Assembly (NCBI RefSeq): GCF_001020205.1
Contig: NZ_CP011663.1
Coordinates: forward strand, 2,480,001-2,544,000
Direction: 5' to 3'
Source: Clostridium sporogenes
Lineage (GTDB): Bacteria > Bacillota > Clostridia > Clostridiales > Clostridiaceae
Length of the DNA stretch: 64,000 nt
Part shown: positions 1-9,123 of the stretch, piece after piece
Layout: each line of letters opens with the position of its first letter
Position numbering within the stretch: the stretch's first letter is position 1
The notes under the pieces: generated by a model
What the model was told of the DNA's origin: nothing
Database searches by the model: none
The model's input: only the letters and a program-made list of their open reading frames with translations
Translations under genes and position numbers: made by a program

Positions 1-972
1 ATTTGTAATCTTATCCATTGTAATAAATCCATGAGTAATACCTTTATATCTAGTAACCTCTGCTTTAACCCCAGATTCTTTTAGTTTATTAGCATAAGCT
101 TCCCCTTCATCTCTAAGAGGATCAATTTCTGCTGTCACTACGAGTGTATCAGGTAATTTTCTAAGATCCTTAGATAAAAGTGGGGATGCATAAGGGTTTT
201 TCCTATCTTCTTTTTTTGGTGCATAAATTGAAATATACTTTTCCATATCCTCTGTTGAAACATTTAAGCTATTAGAAAAATGAGACCAAGATTTACTGTT
301 CAGTTTAAATATATTTGTTGATGGATATATTAATACCTGACATGTTATAGGAGGTCCATTTTTATCCCGTGACATTGATGAAACTGCAGCTGAAAGATTT
401 CCACCTGCACTGTCCCCTACAACTGCTATATGTTTTTCATCTCCATTTATGCTTTTTGCATTTTTATAAGTCCACTGAAGCACATTATATACATCATTAA
501 GACCAGCGGGGAAAGGATTTTCTGGGGCAAGCCTATAGTTTACAGATATTACAATTGCTTTTGTATTCTGCGAAAGCTTTCTACAAACCCCATCAATAGT
601 ATCAACATTTCCTCCAATCCAGAAACCACCATGTGAATAAATGATTATAGGGAAATTACTACCCTTTTCAGGTGTATATATTCGTACTGGTATTTTTTCA
701 TTATTCATTTTTATATGAAGGTTTTTAATATTGGAAAATGGTATAGGTTTATTTGACCACCTAGTTGATTGTTTATTTAAATCTCCTCTAGTTTCTTCAA
801 TTGATTTACTATTGAGTGATTTAGGATTAAGAATTTTATATAACTGCAAGTTTGTAGCAACATACATATTAAGCTTACCATTCTTGGTCTCAGTTAAATT
901 CTTAATAATAAAAAATCCTGCTATTACAAGTATAACTAGAATAACCAATCCTATTTTTATTACTTTTTTCAC
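1..972 (-). CDS. Alpha/beta hydrolase (HSL/lipase-esterase type), 3' end cut off by window
   Basis: The reading frame runs off the window at position 1, so the C-terminus is missing. It begins at a GTG (970-972) placed 7 nt after a GGAGGT ribosome site (980-985). An N-terminal hydrophobic stretch of about 20 residues (VKKVIKIG then mostly I/L/V) suggests a membrane anchor or uncleaved signal. The oxyanion motif HGGFW and the nucleophile motif GDSAGGN are both visible, followed by an acid-containing IDPLRDEG and the catalytic histidine in ITHGF near the edge, so the whole triad of the hormone-sensitive-lipase branch is present. The family hydrolyses small esters; the substrate here is unknown. 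It is an isolated gene pointing out of the window. Confidence 0.85.
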   Translation of the reverse strand, partial: MKKVIKIGLVILVILVIAGFFIIKNLTETKNGKLNMYVATNLQLYKILNPKSLNSKSIEETRGDLNKQSTRWSNKPIPFSNIKNLHIKMNNEKIPVRIYTPEKGSNFPIIIYSHGGFWIGGNVDTIDGVCRKLSQNTKAIVISVNYRLAPENPFPAGLNDVYNVLQWTYKNAKSINGDEKHIAVVGDSAGGNLSAAVSSMSRDKNGPPITCQVLIYPSTNIFKLNSKSWSHFSNSLNVSTEDMEKYISIYAPKKEDRKNPYASPLLSKDLRKLPDTLVVTAEIDPLRDEGEAYANKLKESGVKAEVTRYKGITHGFITMDKITN

Positions 973-1222
973 TTCATTTACCTCCATCCACTATAAAAAT
1001 TCTGCAATAAAAATAACTAAATTTACTTATATATTTTTTCCTTTACGCATTTTAATATACTTAAAATCTTTGAACATTAATTTCTAGTTTAGAATGCGGA
1101 ACTTTAGGCTCATTGTATAAAGAACATTGATAAAAAGAATAAATAATTGCTGTACATTTTAAGTCATTCTTCCATATAAATAACATATAATATACTGTTC
1201 ACACTTTATCAGGAGGTAATTT

Positions 1223-1651
1223 ATGTATTGTTACACTTATGTAAACCAATTTGCTTGTATTTTTAACGAACTTGAACTATGGACCCATATTTCAAGTGAA
1301 CATCCAACTTTTCTTAAGACGGTGGCTTCTCTCTCTAAGATTAATCTGCCAAAATCTGCTGTAGATAAACTTGATGAGATTCATAAAAGGTTTTTAGGAC
1401 TATATAACGATGTAGTGTACTTAAGAAAAGCTTTAAGGGATAATCCTATGTTATATTATCAATCTATTGGAAATATAAGAAGACTTATTAATAAATTCAT
1501 GTTTTATGATACTCAAGCTCTATCCTTCTACCCTGAATTACTTAAGTTTGGGAAAGAAAATAAAGTTTGGCAAGAACTAGTTAAGCATATAATTGATGAA
1601 CAACATTTTATGCTTGAACTATTTAAAGATTTAATATTACAAATAAGATAA
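1223..1651 (+). CDS. Small DUF2935-like helical protein (single domain)
   Basis: A 142-residue, mostly helical protein with a strong AGGAGG site directly before ATG. The N-terminal segment ELWTHISSEHPTF and the C-terminal DEQHFMLELF place Glu and His residues as in hemerythrin/ferritin-like four-helix bundles. The pattern resembles one half of DUF2935 proteins, which normally carry two such domains in about 250-290 residues; this protein would be a half-length version. No signal peptide or membrane segment is seen. Function is unknown; metal binding is only an inference from the His/Glu placement. The gene stands alone and ends in a hairpin shared with the converging amidohydrolase gene. Confidence 0.6.
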   Translation: MYCYTYVNQFACIFNELELWTHISSEHPTFLKTVASLSKINLPKSAVDKLDEIHKRFLGLYNDVVYLRKALRDNPMLYYQSIGNIRRLINKFMFYDTQALSFYPELLKFGKENKVWQELVKHIIDEQHFMLELFKDLILQIR

Positions 1652-1728
1652 GTAAAAAATATATTCAACTTGACTTGTTTTGTTATATAACTATATTAAT
1701 CAATATATAAATTTTATCAAAAAATATT

Positions 1729-1775
1729 AGAATCATCCTTAAACTATAATTATCTGCTTAAAGATGATTCTTTCT
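1729..1775. terminator. Bidirectional hairpin terminator
   Basis: AGAATCATC at 1729 pairs with GATGATTCT ending at 1771 and is followed by a T-rich run. It lies between the converging genes ending at 1651 (+) and 1780 (-), so it can serve both. Confidence 0.75.
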
Positions 1776-1779
1776 ATTT

Positions 1780-3132
1780 TTAAAAACGTTTTGGTAAGAC
1801 AATACATGCTTTTTTAACTAAAGCTGTTGCTTTTTCTTGTGCTTCTCTAATAATATCCTCTTCATCTATAGTTAATAATACTTTATTCTTCATTAACCAC
1901 TTACCATTACACATAGAAGATTCTACATCACTAGAGTGCATTGAATATACTATATTTCCAATTGGATCATGCATAGGAAGGTTGCCAATAGATTTAGGGT
2001 TAATAATTATTAAATCTGCTTTTTTTCCTACCTCCAAAGATCCTATTTCATTCTCCCAAAGGGCACATTTAGCACCATTCATTGTAGCCATTTCTAATAC
2101 CTCATCAGCAGGAACAACCTTTGGATTCAATCTTCTACCTTTATGTATTAATGATGTTAAATGCATTTCATCAAACATATCCATTCTATTATTAGAAGGA
2201 GCGCCATCAGTTCCGATTGAAACATTGATTCCTTTTTCAAGCATTTCTGGAATATGTGCAAAACCTAAAACAACTTTCATTGCAGCACCAGGATTATGGG
2301 ATACTTTTACATTATGAAGCTTAAATAAATCAATTTCTTGTTCTGTAAGCCATACTGTATGTACAGCTAAAAAGTTTTTATCTAATACCCCTAATTTAGC
2401 TAAATGCTGAACAGTGGTTTCACCACGAGTTGCTTCTGCATATCTAACTTCCTCTTCTATTTCAGCAACATGCATATGAATACCTACTTTATATTTATCT
2501 GCTAGTTCCTTAGTTTTAGTTATTAATTTATCCGTAGTATTAAAAATAGTTCTTAAGCCAAACCAATACTTAATACGTCCATCTCCTTTACCATTCCACT
2601 TTTCAAGCAACTCTACTTGTTTTTCTAAAGATTCCTCTGTGGTTTCTTGCCACTTTAATGGCAAACCATCACCGCAGTCCATAGTAGAACGACAAAGAAT
2701 ACCTCTAAGTCCTGCTTCTTCTACAGCTTTTCCCATACCATCTACTTCTTGTCCACCAGCTTCACAAAAGGTAGTAACACCTGAACGTATTAGTTCTGTA
2801 CAACAGGCTAATGAAGAAATATAAGAATCCTCTAAATTCATATTACTTTCATAAGGCCATATACGTTTGCGAAGCCAAGTTAAAAGATCTACATCATCAG
2901 CTAACCCTCTAGCTAATTGTTGTGATAAATGCACATGGGTATTTACTAAACCTGGCATTATAATTTTTCCTTTAGCATCTATAATTTCAACATTAGATTT
3001 AATTAATTGAGCCTCCACATTACCTATAGCAATAATTTTAGAATCCTCAATTAAAACATCCCCCTTCTCAAATATTTTCTTTGAAGAATCCATTGTTATA
3101 ATATAACCATTTTTTATTAAGATTTGATCCAT
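1780..3132 (-). CDS. Amidohydrolase / purine-type deaminase (TrzA-SsnA-MTA/SAH deaminase family)
   Basis: A 450-residue metal-dependent amidohydrolase. The metal-binding series is intact: NTHVHLSQ near residue 65, HMHVAE near 220, HTVWL near 255 and GTDGAPSNN near 310. The family removes an amino group from a heterocycle; members include methylthioadenosine/S-adenosylhomocysteine deaminases and 8-oxoguanine or guanine deaminases. Sequence alone does not separate these. The gene lies immediately downstream of a purine permease that follows a guanine-class riboswitch, which favours a guanine-related substrate taken up by that permease. An intergenic repeat separates the two genes, so co-transcription is likely but not certain. 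Confidence 0.75.
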   Translation of the reverse strand: MDQILIKNGYIITMDSSKKIFEKGDVLIEDSKIIAIGNVEAQLIKSNVEIIDAKGKIIMPGLVNTHVHLSQQLARGLADDVDLLTWLRKRIWPYESNMNLEDSYISSLACCTELIRSGVTTFCEAGGQEVDGMGKAVEEAGLRGILCRSTMDCGDGLPLKWQETTEESLEKQVELLEKWNGKGDGRIKYWFGLRTIFNTTDKLITKTKELADKYKVGIHMHVAEIEEEVRYAEATRGETTVQHLAKLGVLDKNFLAVHTVWLTEQEIDLFKLHNVKVSHNPGAAMKVVLGFAHIPEMLEKGINVSIGTDGAPSNNRMDMFDEMHLTSLIHKGRRLNPKVVPADEVLEMATMNGAKCALWENEIGSLEVGKKADLIIINPKSIGNLPMHDPIGNIVYSMHSSDVESSMCNGKWLMKNKVLLTIDEEDIIREAQEKATALVKKACIVLPKRF

Positions 3133-3190
3133 AATATAATCCCCCTATGTATGTCTATTTTTTCTATATATAATTCAATAAAACTTAAAT

Positions 3191-3345
3191 ATAAACAGTG
3201 TTCTTGGCTCCAAATAGAATTTTTACTTCCTCTAAAGCTTATTAACAGAATTCTTAGGAGTTTTACTCCTTAGAAGTGGTTATCCTTTAGGGGAAATCCT
3301 TATGAAGGGAGGTAACCGTTCTTTACTCCCATTTTAAATAAAATA
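3191..3345. repeat. Intergenic palindromic repeat, family 2, copy 1
   Basis: This stretch shares blocks with 11663-11764: the start ATAAACAG, then GTTCTTGGCT, ACTTCCTCT, AAGCTTA, GTTATCC and the end CTTTACTCCCA, in the same order. It is rich in short inverted repeats, for example TTCTTAGGAGT/ACTCCTTAGAA. It lies between the permease and the amidohydrolase genes, which are co-directional. No coding frame is seen. Confidence 0.65.
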
Positions 3346-3380
3346 GCTGTATGAAAGCAGGTAATAATGGGACAAAAACT

Positions 3381-4724
3381 CTACATAGCTTTTTCATATT
3401 CTTGTGTTTTAACTACTTTCTCATCTGTTTTAGGTAAAAGTATATTTAATATTACTGCAGCCAAGGCTCCTACTGTAATTCCAGAGGAAAAAATATAATT
3501 TGCAAGACTTGGCAAACTATTTAATATATCCTTAGGTATAACAGTAGTTCCAAGAGCTAAAAGAATTGGTAGTCCAATTAAAAGCATATTTCTTTCATCA
3601 AAATTTTCATGTTGAATTGATTTAAAACCATTCATAGCAATAATTACACAAACTACTGCAAAAACTCCGCTAACAACTGCACTAGGTATACAAGCAATTA
3701 CATTCATTAATTTAGGTAACATTCCTAGGGCAATTAATATAATTCCTCCAGCAATAATAGCCATTCTGCTCCCTACACCTGTTACCGCAATAATACCTGC
3801 ATTTGTGGAATAGCCTGTCATTGGAGTGCCACCGAACAATGCACCTACAAAACAACCAATTCCCTCGCCCACAGCACCTCTATTTAAACCTTCATCTGTT
3901 AATTCGCTTCCTGTAACAGCAGAAACTGCAAACCAAGTTCCTGAGGTTTCAACTAAAATAACTGCATAAATAAATAACATAGTTAAAATTGCTTTTAAAT
4001 CAAATACTGGTTTTCCGAAGGGCAATAATTTAGGAAATGAAAACCAAGCTGCCTTTGTAACAGGTGTAAAATCTACTACCCCTAATAATGAAGCTGCTAT
4101 AGTGCCACCAACTAATGAAATCATTACAGATGTAAGTCTAACAGCTTTACCAAACTTATTTGCTCTACGTCCTATCATCATACAGCTAACTAATAAAGAT
4201 GATGAGATAAGGGCAAGGATACAATTTATTTTTAAATTACCTGGTGCAGTAAAAACATTAGTCATAGCCACAGGCATTAAAGATATTCCTACTATGACAA
4301 TAACAGTGCCTCCAACTATATGTGGAATAAATTTAGAAATTATTTTTGAAAGAAAACGTAGTGGATACCCAAGTATCATTAAAAATAGTGAACCTGGGAT
4401 CAAACTGCCCACCATAGCTTGTAATCCTAACTTACTACCTATAGCAGCCAAAGCACCTATGGGAATATAAGAAGGTCCCTGCATAATAGGCAATCGCATA
4501 CATAAACCAGTTTGTATTAGTGTAGCAATTCCAGCGGCTATAAAGCTCATTTGTATAAAATAGGCTGTATTTTGGCCATCAAGAGATAAAATACCTGCCA
4601 ATATTATAGGAACTATGTATAAATCCATGGCAAAAACATGTTGTAAACCTAGAAAAAAGGCGTATCTTAAGCTAATTTTTTCATCAATTCCAACAATTAA
4701 ATTAGTATCTTTAGTGTTTTTCAT
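3381..4724 (-). CDS. NCS2-family purine (xanthine/uracil-type) permease
   Basis: A 447-residue polytopic membrane protein of the nucleobase:cation symporter-2 family, at the normal family length. The N-terminal region FFLGLQHVFAMDL is the typical NCS2 opening, followed by many hydrophobic helices; a Gly/Ala/Thr-rich segment GGTPMTGYSTNAGI is the conserved substrate region. It probably imports guanine, hypoxanthine or xanthine in symport with protons or sodium. A purine riboswitch aptamer and a terminator lie in its leader, so expression should fall when guanine or hypoxanthine is abundant. The next gene downstream is a deaminase that could process the imported purine. Confidence 0.9.
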   Translation of the reverse strand: MKNTKDTNLIVGIDEKISLRYAFFLGLQHVFAMDLYIVPIILAGILSLDGQNTAYFIQMSFIAAGIATLIQTGLCMRLPIMQGPSYIPIGALAAIGSKLGLQAMVGSLIPGSLFLMILGYPLRFLSKIISKFIPHIVGGTVIVIVGISLMPVAMTNVFTAPGNLKINCILALISSSLLVSCMMIGRRANKFGKAVRLTSVMISLVGGTIAASLLGVVDFTPVTKAAWFSFPKLLPFGKPVFDLKAILTMLFIYAVILVETSGTWFAVSAVTGSELTDEGLNRGAVGEGIGCFVGALFGGTPMTGYSTNAGIIAVTGVGSRMAIIAGGIILIALGMLPKLMNVIACIPSAVVSGVFAVVCVIIAMNGFKSIQHENFDERNMLLIGLPILLALGTTVIPKDILNSLPSLANYIFSSGITVGALAAVILNILLPKTDEKVVKTQEYEKAM

Positions 4725-4762
4725 TGTAAAGTCCTCCTAGTAAAATTCATGCTCATAATAAT

Positions 4763-4805
4763 AAAAAAAGCCATAAGGTATTCACACTATAAATGAAAAC
4801 CTTAT
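4763..4805 (-). terminator. Riboswitch-controlled attenuator upstream of the purine permease
   Basis: On the minus strand ATAAGGT (4799-4805) pairs with ACCTTAT (4773-4779) and is followed by GGCTTTTTTT, a classical intrinsic terminator. It sits between the guanine aptamer and the permease start, where an OFF-type expression platform is expected. Confidence 0.8.
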
Positions 4806-4865
4806 CGCTCATTATTTTAGATAATAAAAATATATACTTAAAAATAATAATTAAGTAGGATTCCA

Positions 4866-4930
4866 CTCATAGTCAGACAATTTACGGTTATCTGGTAGAA
4901 ACTTCCCTCCATATTCAGGAATTATATGAG
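4866..4930 (-). promoter_or_regulatory. Purine riboswitch aptamer, guanine class
   Basis: On the minus strand, P1 arms CTCATA and TATGAG enclose the conserved purine aptamer: TATAAT at the start, GAATATGG, then AAGTTTCTACC, CCGTAAA and GACTATGAG. The base at the ligand-pairing position (the C of GACTATG) is cytosine, as in guanine/hypoxanthine aptamers; adenine aptamers have T there. The terminator at 4763-4805 and the purine permease follow directly. The rest of the 4725-5161 gap holds only AT-rich sequence and the upstream gene's ribosome site. Confidence 0.93.
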
Positions 4931-5161
4931 CAAATTATTTAATTATGTCTTTATATATAAATAAGTCTCTCGACCTTTTAAATAAAACAATATATTATTT
5001 AATAGAATTTGTAACTTGATATTAGCAGAATTAACCTTTTAAGTCAATGATTTTTACGAATATTAACATAGAAAATTGTAAAAACGTTAACAATTATAGC
5101 GAATACTATAATTAAATTTTGTGATAAAATAATTATATCAATTATATTTTAGAGGTGACCT

Positions 5162-6061
5162 ATGAGTAATAAACGTAATTTGCAAAGTATAAGATCTTTC
5201 TACCTATGTATATTAATTTTCAATATAGCTTACAGTTCAATATTTCATTTAAATAATAAAGGATTCAATATAAAACTCTTCGGAGATTTAACTATGAGAT
5301 CAGTAGTTCTTTTCACTCTTAACTCCATATTATTCCTTTGTATAGTCATTGCTGTTGAGAAAAAAATTAATATTAATGAAGAAATAAAGACACAAGTAAA
5401 TATGAGAATTAGGCCTCTATATTTAGTTAATGTGTTTTTTATAACGTATATTTTAGTATGTATTTTTCTTTTAAAAAACCTAGATGTAATCCTATCATCC
5501 TTTGTAATGGAAGTAATATACATCGGGATTCTTATACTAACTAAAAAAATAATGACTCTAGAATTAACAAACAGACAATTGCAATGGCAAAAGGCTTGCG
5601 GATATATTGATGAAAACTGTGAAAAAAGTAGTTTCCTATGGAGATGTAAAATTTGGTATTCCCCTCACATAAATGTACCTTTTAAAAATAGATGGAAAGG
5701 ACCTTCACGATTACTATATGACCTGGCTCTTGTGTACAGTATAATTATTTCAAAAGGTACCTTATTTTCATTACTCCTTTTAATTTTACTTTTACCAGAT
5801 GTATTATCTTGGATAGAAGGACTTTTGGGACTACAGACTTCTCTAACTGGAATGTGTACTGGTATAACTGAACATCATAGTAAAAACAGTCATGTTGTAT
5901 ATCATAAAGTTTATGTCACAGATTATAAAAACAAAAGAGAAATAACCTTTCTGGTAGATGGACCACTTTTTATACATGAAAATTCAAATATAACTGTAGT
6001 TCATGGAATGTTCTCTAAAAGAGTATTATATGTGGAAGGCCTAAATCTAGATATAAGATAA
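5162..6061 (+). CDS. Hypothetical multi-pass membrane protein
   Basis: I do not recognise the family. The 299-residue protein starts at ATG after AGAGGTGACCT. It has hydrophobic segments near residues 15-30, 45-65, 85-105, 110-128 and 195-218, a polar middle section with KACGYIDENCEK and a CKIWYSPH segment, and a soluble C-terminal part of about 75 residues rich in beta-prone sequence (HVVYHKVYVTDYKNKREITF). The C-terminal region could be a small extracytoplasmic or cytoplasmic beta domain. The gene is monocistronic by appearance, between the riboswitch leader and a converging DUF421 gene. Confidence 0.6.
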   Translation: MSNKRNLQSIRSFYLCILIFNIAYSSIFHLNNKGFNIKLFGDLTMRSVVLFTLNSILFLCIVIAVEKKININEEIKTQVNMRIRPLYLVNVFFITYILVCIFLLKNLDVILSSFVMEVIYIGILILTKKIMTLELTNRQLQWQKACGYIDENCEKSSFLWRCKIWYSPHINVPFKNRWKGPSRLLYDLALVYSIIISKGTLFSLLLLILLLPDVLSWIEGLLGLQTSLTGMCTGITEHHSKNSHVVYHKVYVTDYKNKREITFLVDGPLFIHENSNITVVHGMFSKRVLYVEGLNLDIR

Positions 6062-6280
6062 TTGGAGGAAAAAACATAAAAAATAACTATAATCTTACTT
6101 ATATCCTATGTTATATGGAAATTTCACGTAAAAGAGTGGTGGAAGAATTAGTTCTTACAACACACTGTTTCATTTGACTATTTACTACACTATTACCATT
6201 ATAAAAATCTTATTGTATTTTTCTATAACTTATAAAATTTTATAATAACTCATACATTAGTGTAAAAATAGTGAAAAATT

Positions 6281-6874
6281 TTATGGTTCATTTTCATTGC
6301 TTTCAAATTTTTTATTATTTAATTCTTCAAAAATATTATTTTCTATATTTTTTTCAACTTCAAATTTTGCATTACTATTTACCATTATTTCATTTATTAG
6401 TGATTTAAATTGCCCTACTGTAAGGGGTTTTTTATCCTCTTTAAGTTCATACCCCAATTGACCACTAACTTCTATTGTTGCATGCTTGACATCCTCAATA
6501 GAGGATATTCCGGCTTGTCTCAAACGTGTTTCAAGTTTATCAACCGTCATTCTTATTTTTTTCATATTTTTAATGTTTAATTTGCCATTTTCAATGACAA
6601 TAACTGATTTACCTGAAAATATATTTTCAAAAAAATCTACTTTTACTTGCAGATATTCAGTAAGCACCATTAAGATAACTATTATAAATGCTGCAATAAA
6701 GGTAGCAAGTAACCCCTTTCCTGTTATAGGTTGAATTAATAATGATCCCAACCCTATCATTACAATAGTTTGTGGTATGGTCATTTGAGAAATTGATTTT
6801 CTTCCACCTATTCTCAAAATAAATGTACCAACTAAAAAAATAAGAATTACCTGAAAAAACCAATAGTAATCCAT
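6281..6874 (-). CDS. DUF421 (YetF/YrbG-like) membrane protein
   Basis: A 197-residue protein with about three N-terminal membrane helices (residues 3-22, 30-48, 55-75) and a cytosolic domain. The start is ATG 6874, because a GAGGAG site (6883-6889) lies at the right distance; a TTG 21 nt further upstream overlaps that site and is unlikely. Typical DUF421 segments are visible: RIGGRKSISQMT, the helix hairpin with ETLIQPITG-like sequence, and the C-terminal fold with ENGKLN and LRQAGISSIEDV. The family is linked with spore or membrane functions in Firmicutes, but its molecular role is unknown. It stands alone, minus strand. Confidence 0.8.
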   Translation of the reverse strand: MDYYWFFQVILIFLVGTFILRIGGRKSISQMTIPQTIVMIGLGSLLIQPITGKGLLATFIAAFIIVILMVLTEYLQVKVDFFENIFSGKSVIVIENGKLNIKNMKKIRMTVDKLETRLRQAGISSIEDVKHATIEVSGQLGYELKEDKKPLTVGQFKSLINEIMVNSNAKFEVEKNIENNIFEELNNKKFESNENEP

Positions 6875-7532
6875 CTTTTCATCTCCTCTAAGCAATTAAT
6901 GAACATCATTATTGTTTACTTTATTGCTTAAATAAATTCATCATATTATTAATACCGCTTTATTCAATTTTGAGACCACCATTGTCCCTCAAAATACACT
7001 TTAAGATTTAATTTTTCCTTATAATAAATTATAATTTAATAATTAAAACAATTAAATTTTAAAAAATCATTGACGAAAATTCTAGAACTCTATATAATAA
7101 ATCTCAATTCCTAATTACCTAAGTTTTGTACAAACAAAACTTTATTAGTTTCCATATTATAGTTCAAACGTTATGGTCAAAAGGAAAATTAAAATATTCT
7201 TTACTAATAACCAACATAAGTAATATTGCTAACGCACTTTGTACCCCCTAAATATATACAATTAACATTAAACATATGAAGTTAAATCCAACAAGTTAAC
7301 CACTGTAATATTATCCAAAATAGTAAACCCAATTTTACTTTTCTTTAGTATTGTCAAATTCAAGTTTTTAAAATTATCCCAATAGGCTACACCTAAAAAT
7401 CCGGATGCGTATGGAATATATTGAATAATATTAACAGATAATTATATGAAAATATAATTTTTATATTTGTACGAAATCTAGGTTATTAAGTTTTTTAATC
7501 ATTGGGAAATACTGTAAAAAGGAGAGGTGTGT
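6875..7532. other. Long AT-rich intergenic region
   Basis: About 660 bp between the divergent DUF421 and permease genes. I found no coding frame, tRNA, riboswitch or terminator in it. It must hold the promoters of both flanking genes, but no site is clear enough to name. Confidence 0.4.
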
Positions 7533-8852
7533 ATGTTAGAAAAAAAATATGGACTTTGGACAACAGTTTCCATGGTTATTGGTATAGTAATTGGATCTGG
7601 TGTATTTTTTAAAGCTGATAATATTCTTATGGCTTCAGGTGGAAATGTAAAAACAGCTTTACTTGCATGGTTAGTAGGAGCAATTTCTATGATTTTTGGA
7701 GCCTTAGTTTTTGCAGAGTGTGCTAATAGATTTGAAAGATCTAACGGGATAGTTGATTATGCCGAGGGTATGCTTTCAGAAAAATTTGCTTATTTAATAG
7801 GATGGTTTAATGGAATTATTTATTATCCAGCAATAGCTGCGGTACTAGCTTGGGCAGCTGGTAATTATACTGCTATTTTATTTAATAAAGATGGTAATTT
7901 TGTATGGATTATGGCCGCCATATATATGATAGGCATATATATTTTGAACTATATTTCACCTATACTATCAGGGAAATTCCAAATTGCTTCAACAGCAATC
8001 AAGCTAGTCCCTTTAATGATTATATCTATATTGGGTATATTTCAAGGACTCAATAATGGAATTTTAATTGAAAATTTTTCTAAAGTATCTACTATAGGTG
8101 ACAGTGGAAGTGGTTTTGCAGCTGCTGTATTAGGAGCAGCCTTTGCATATGAAGGATGGATTATTGCAACAACAATTAATGGTGAAATTAAAGATGCCAA
8201 AAATACTCTTCCTAAAGCTCTTGTATTTGGCTCATTAGTAATAATTATTATATATATTTTATATTTTCTGGGCATTGTAGGAATGATACCTACTGAAACT
8301 ATCTTAAAACAAGGAGACAATACTGTAAATGTGGCTGCTCGGACTGTATTTGGAAACTTTGGAGCATCTATTCTTACAATATTTATAATAATATCCTGTT
8401 TAGGTACTCTTAATGGTCTTATACTTGGAGGATCTCGCTCCTTTTATTCTTTGGCTATCCGTGGTCAAGGTATTAAACCAGAGGCTTTTTCTAAGTTAGA
8501 TAGTGAAACTAATATACCTACTAATTCTACTATAGCAAACTTTATTTTAATTTGCATTTATTTAGTGGTTTGGTATATGAATTTTAAAGGATTATTTCCT
8601 AATAAGATGTTTGTAGATATTTCAGAATTACCAATAGCTTTAATATATGGAATTTATATTATTATTTATATTGCATATATGATGAAAATGAAGGACTTAT
8701 CATTTATAAAAAGATTTGTTATTCCTTCCCTTGCCCTTATGGGAGCTTTAATTGTTGTATACGGTGGACTTTCTAAACCTTCTGTAATAATTGATTTAGC
8801 TATTTCTGTTTTTGTATTCCTTTCCGGTTTACTATTTTATAACAAAAAATAA
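7533..8852 (+). CDS. APC-superfamily amino acid permease
   Basis: A 439-residue transporter with about twelve hydrophobic helices. The start is ATG 7533, which follows GGAGAG at good distance; an in-frame GTG at 7527 overlaps that site. The first helix carries IGIVIGSGVFFK, the signature of the APC family (LAT/SteT-like exchangers and permeases), and FAECANRF and GGSRSFYSLAIRGQ are also typical. It probably imports or exchanges an amino acid or small peptide-derived solute; the substrate cannot be read from the sequence. It converges on hadI and the leucine fermentation cluster, so a role in supplying Stickland substrate is possible but unproven. A MITE-like repeat starts 12 bp after its stop. 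Confidence 0.88.
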   Translation: MLEKKYGLWTTVSMVIGIVIGSGVFFKADNILMASGGNVKTALLAWLVGAISMIFGALVFAECANRFERSNGIVDYAEGMLSEKFAYLIGWFNGIIYYPAIAAVLAWAAGNYTAILFNKDGNFVWIMAAIYMIGIYILNYISPILSGKFQIASTAIKLVPLMIISILGIFQGLNNGILIENFSKVSTIGDSGSGFAAAVLGAAFAYEGWIIATTINGEIKDAKNTLPKALVFGSLVIIIIYILYFLGIVGMIPTETILKQGDNTVNVAARTVFGNFGASILTIFIIISCLGTLNGLILGGSRSFYSLAIRGQGIKPEAFSKLDSETNIPTNSTIANFILICIYLVVWYMNFKGLFPNKMFVDISELPIALIYGIYIIIYIAYMMKMKDLSFIKRFVIPSLALMGALIVVYGGLSKPSVIIDLAISVFVFLSGLLFYNKK

Positions 8853-8863
8853 ATTGTATCTAT

Positions 8864-9123
8864 AAATAGGTTTAATTTTAACAACGCAAAGATAAAAAGT
8901 ACATTCATAAACTAGTTCATTTCACTAAGAGGTTCTAAATATGGCTACATTAAAAATTTTCTACCCAGGAGAGGCGCCATCCTTGGCTTCGCCCCTGGCT
9001 CCTCACGTTCTGTGAGGAATTACAAAAATTTTTAATTCCGCCAAATTAAGAACTACTAAAGCTTATTCATATGTTTATTTTATGTACTTTTTATCTTTGC
9101 TATATTAAAATTAAATCTATTTT
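8864..9123 (-). repeat. MITE-like structured element, full-length copy A
   Basis: A 260-bp element bounded by inverted ends: left AAATAGGTTTAATTTTAA with CAAAGATAAA, right TTTATCTTTG with TATTAAAATTAAATCTATTT. Inside, longer arms pair with each other (AAAAATTTT near 8953 with AAAAATTTTTAA near 9026) and a core hairpin has stem CCAGG (8965-8969) with CCTGG (8994-8998), then a second hairpin CTCAC/GTGAG. It is homologous to copies at 20754-21016 and 25845-26103. The right end overlaps the last codon of hadI and provides its TAG stop. No open frame is present. Strand is nominal. Confidence 0.8.

Noticed and set aside
430..1087. Two plus-strand frames (430-636 and 731-1087)
   Set aside because: They lie opposite the alpha/beta hydrolase gene, have no ribosome site and encode low-complexity hydrophobic sequence.
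8852..9120. Copy A read as a plain transcription terminator between converging genes
   Set aside because: Homologous copies lie between divergent genes and upstream of genes, and carry a conserved structured core, so termination cannot be the general explanation.
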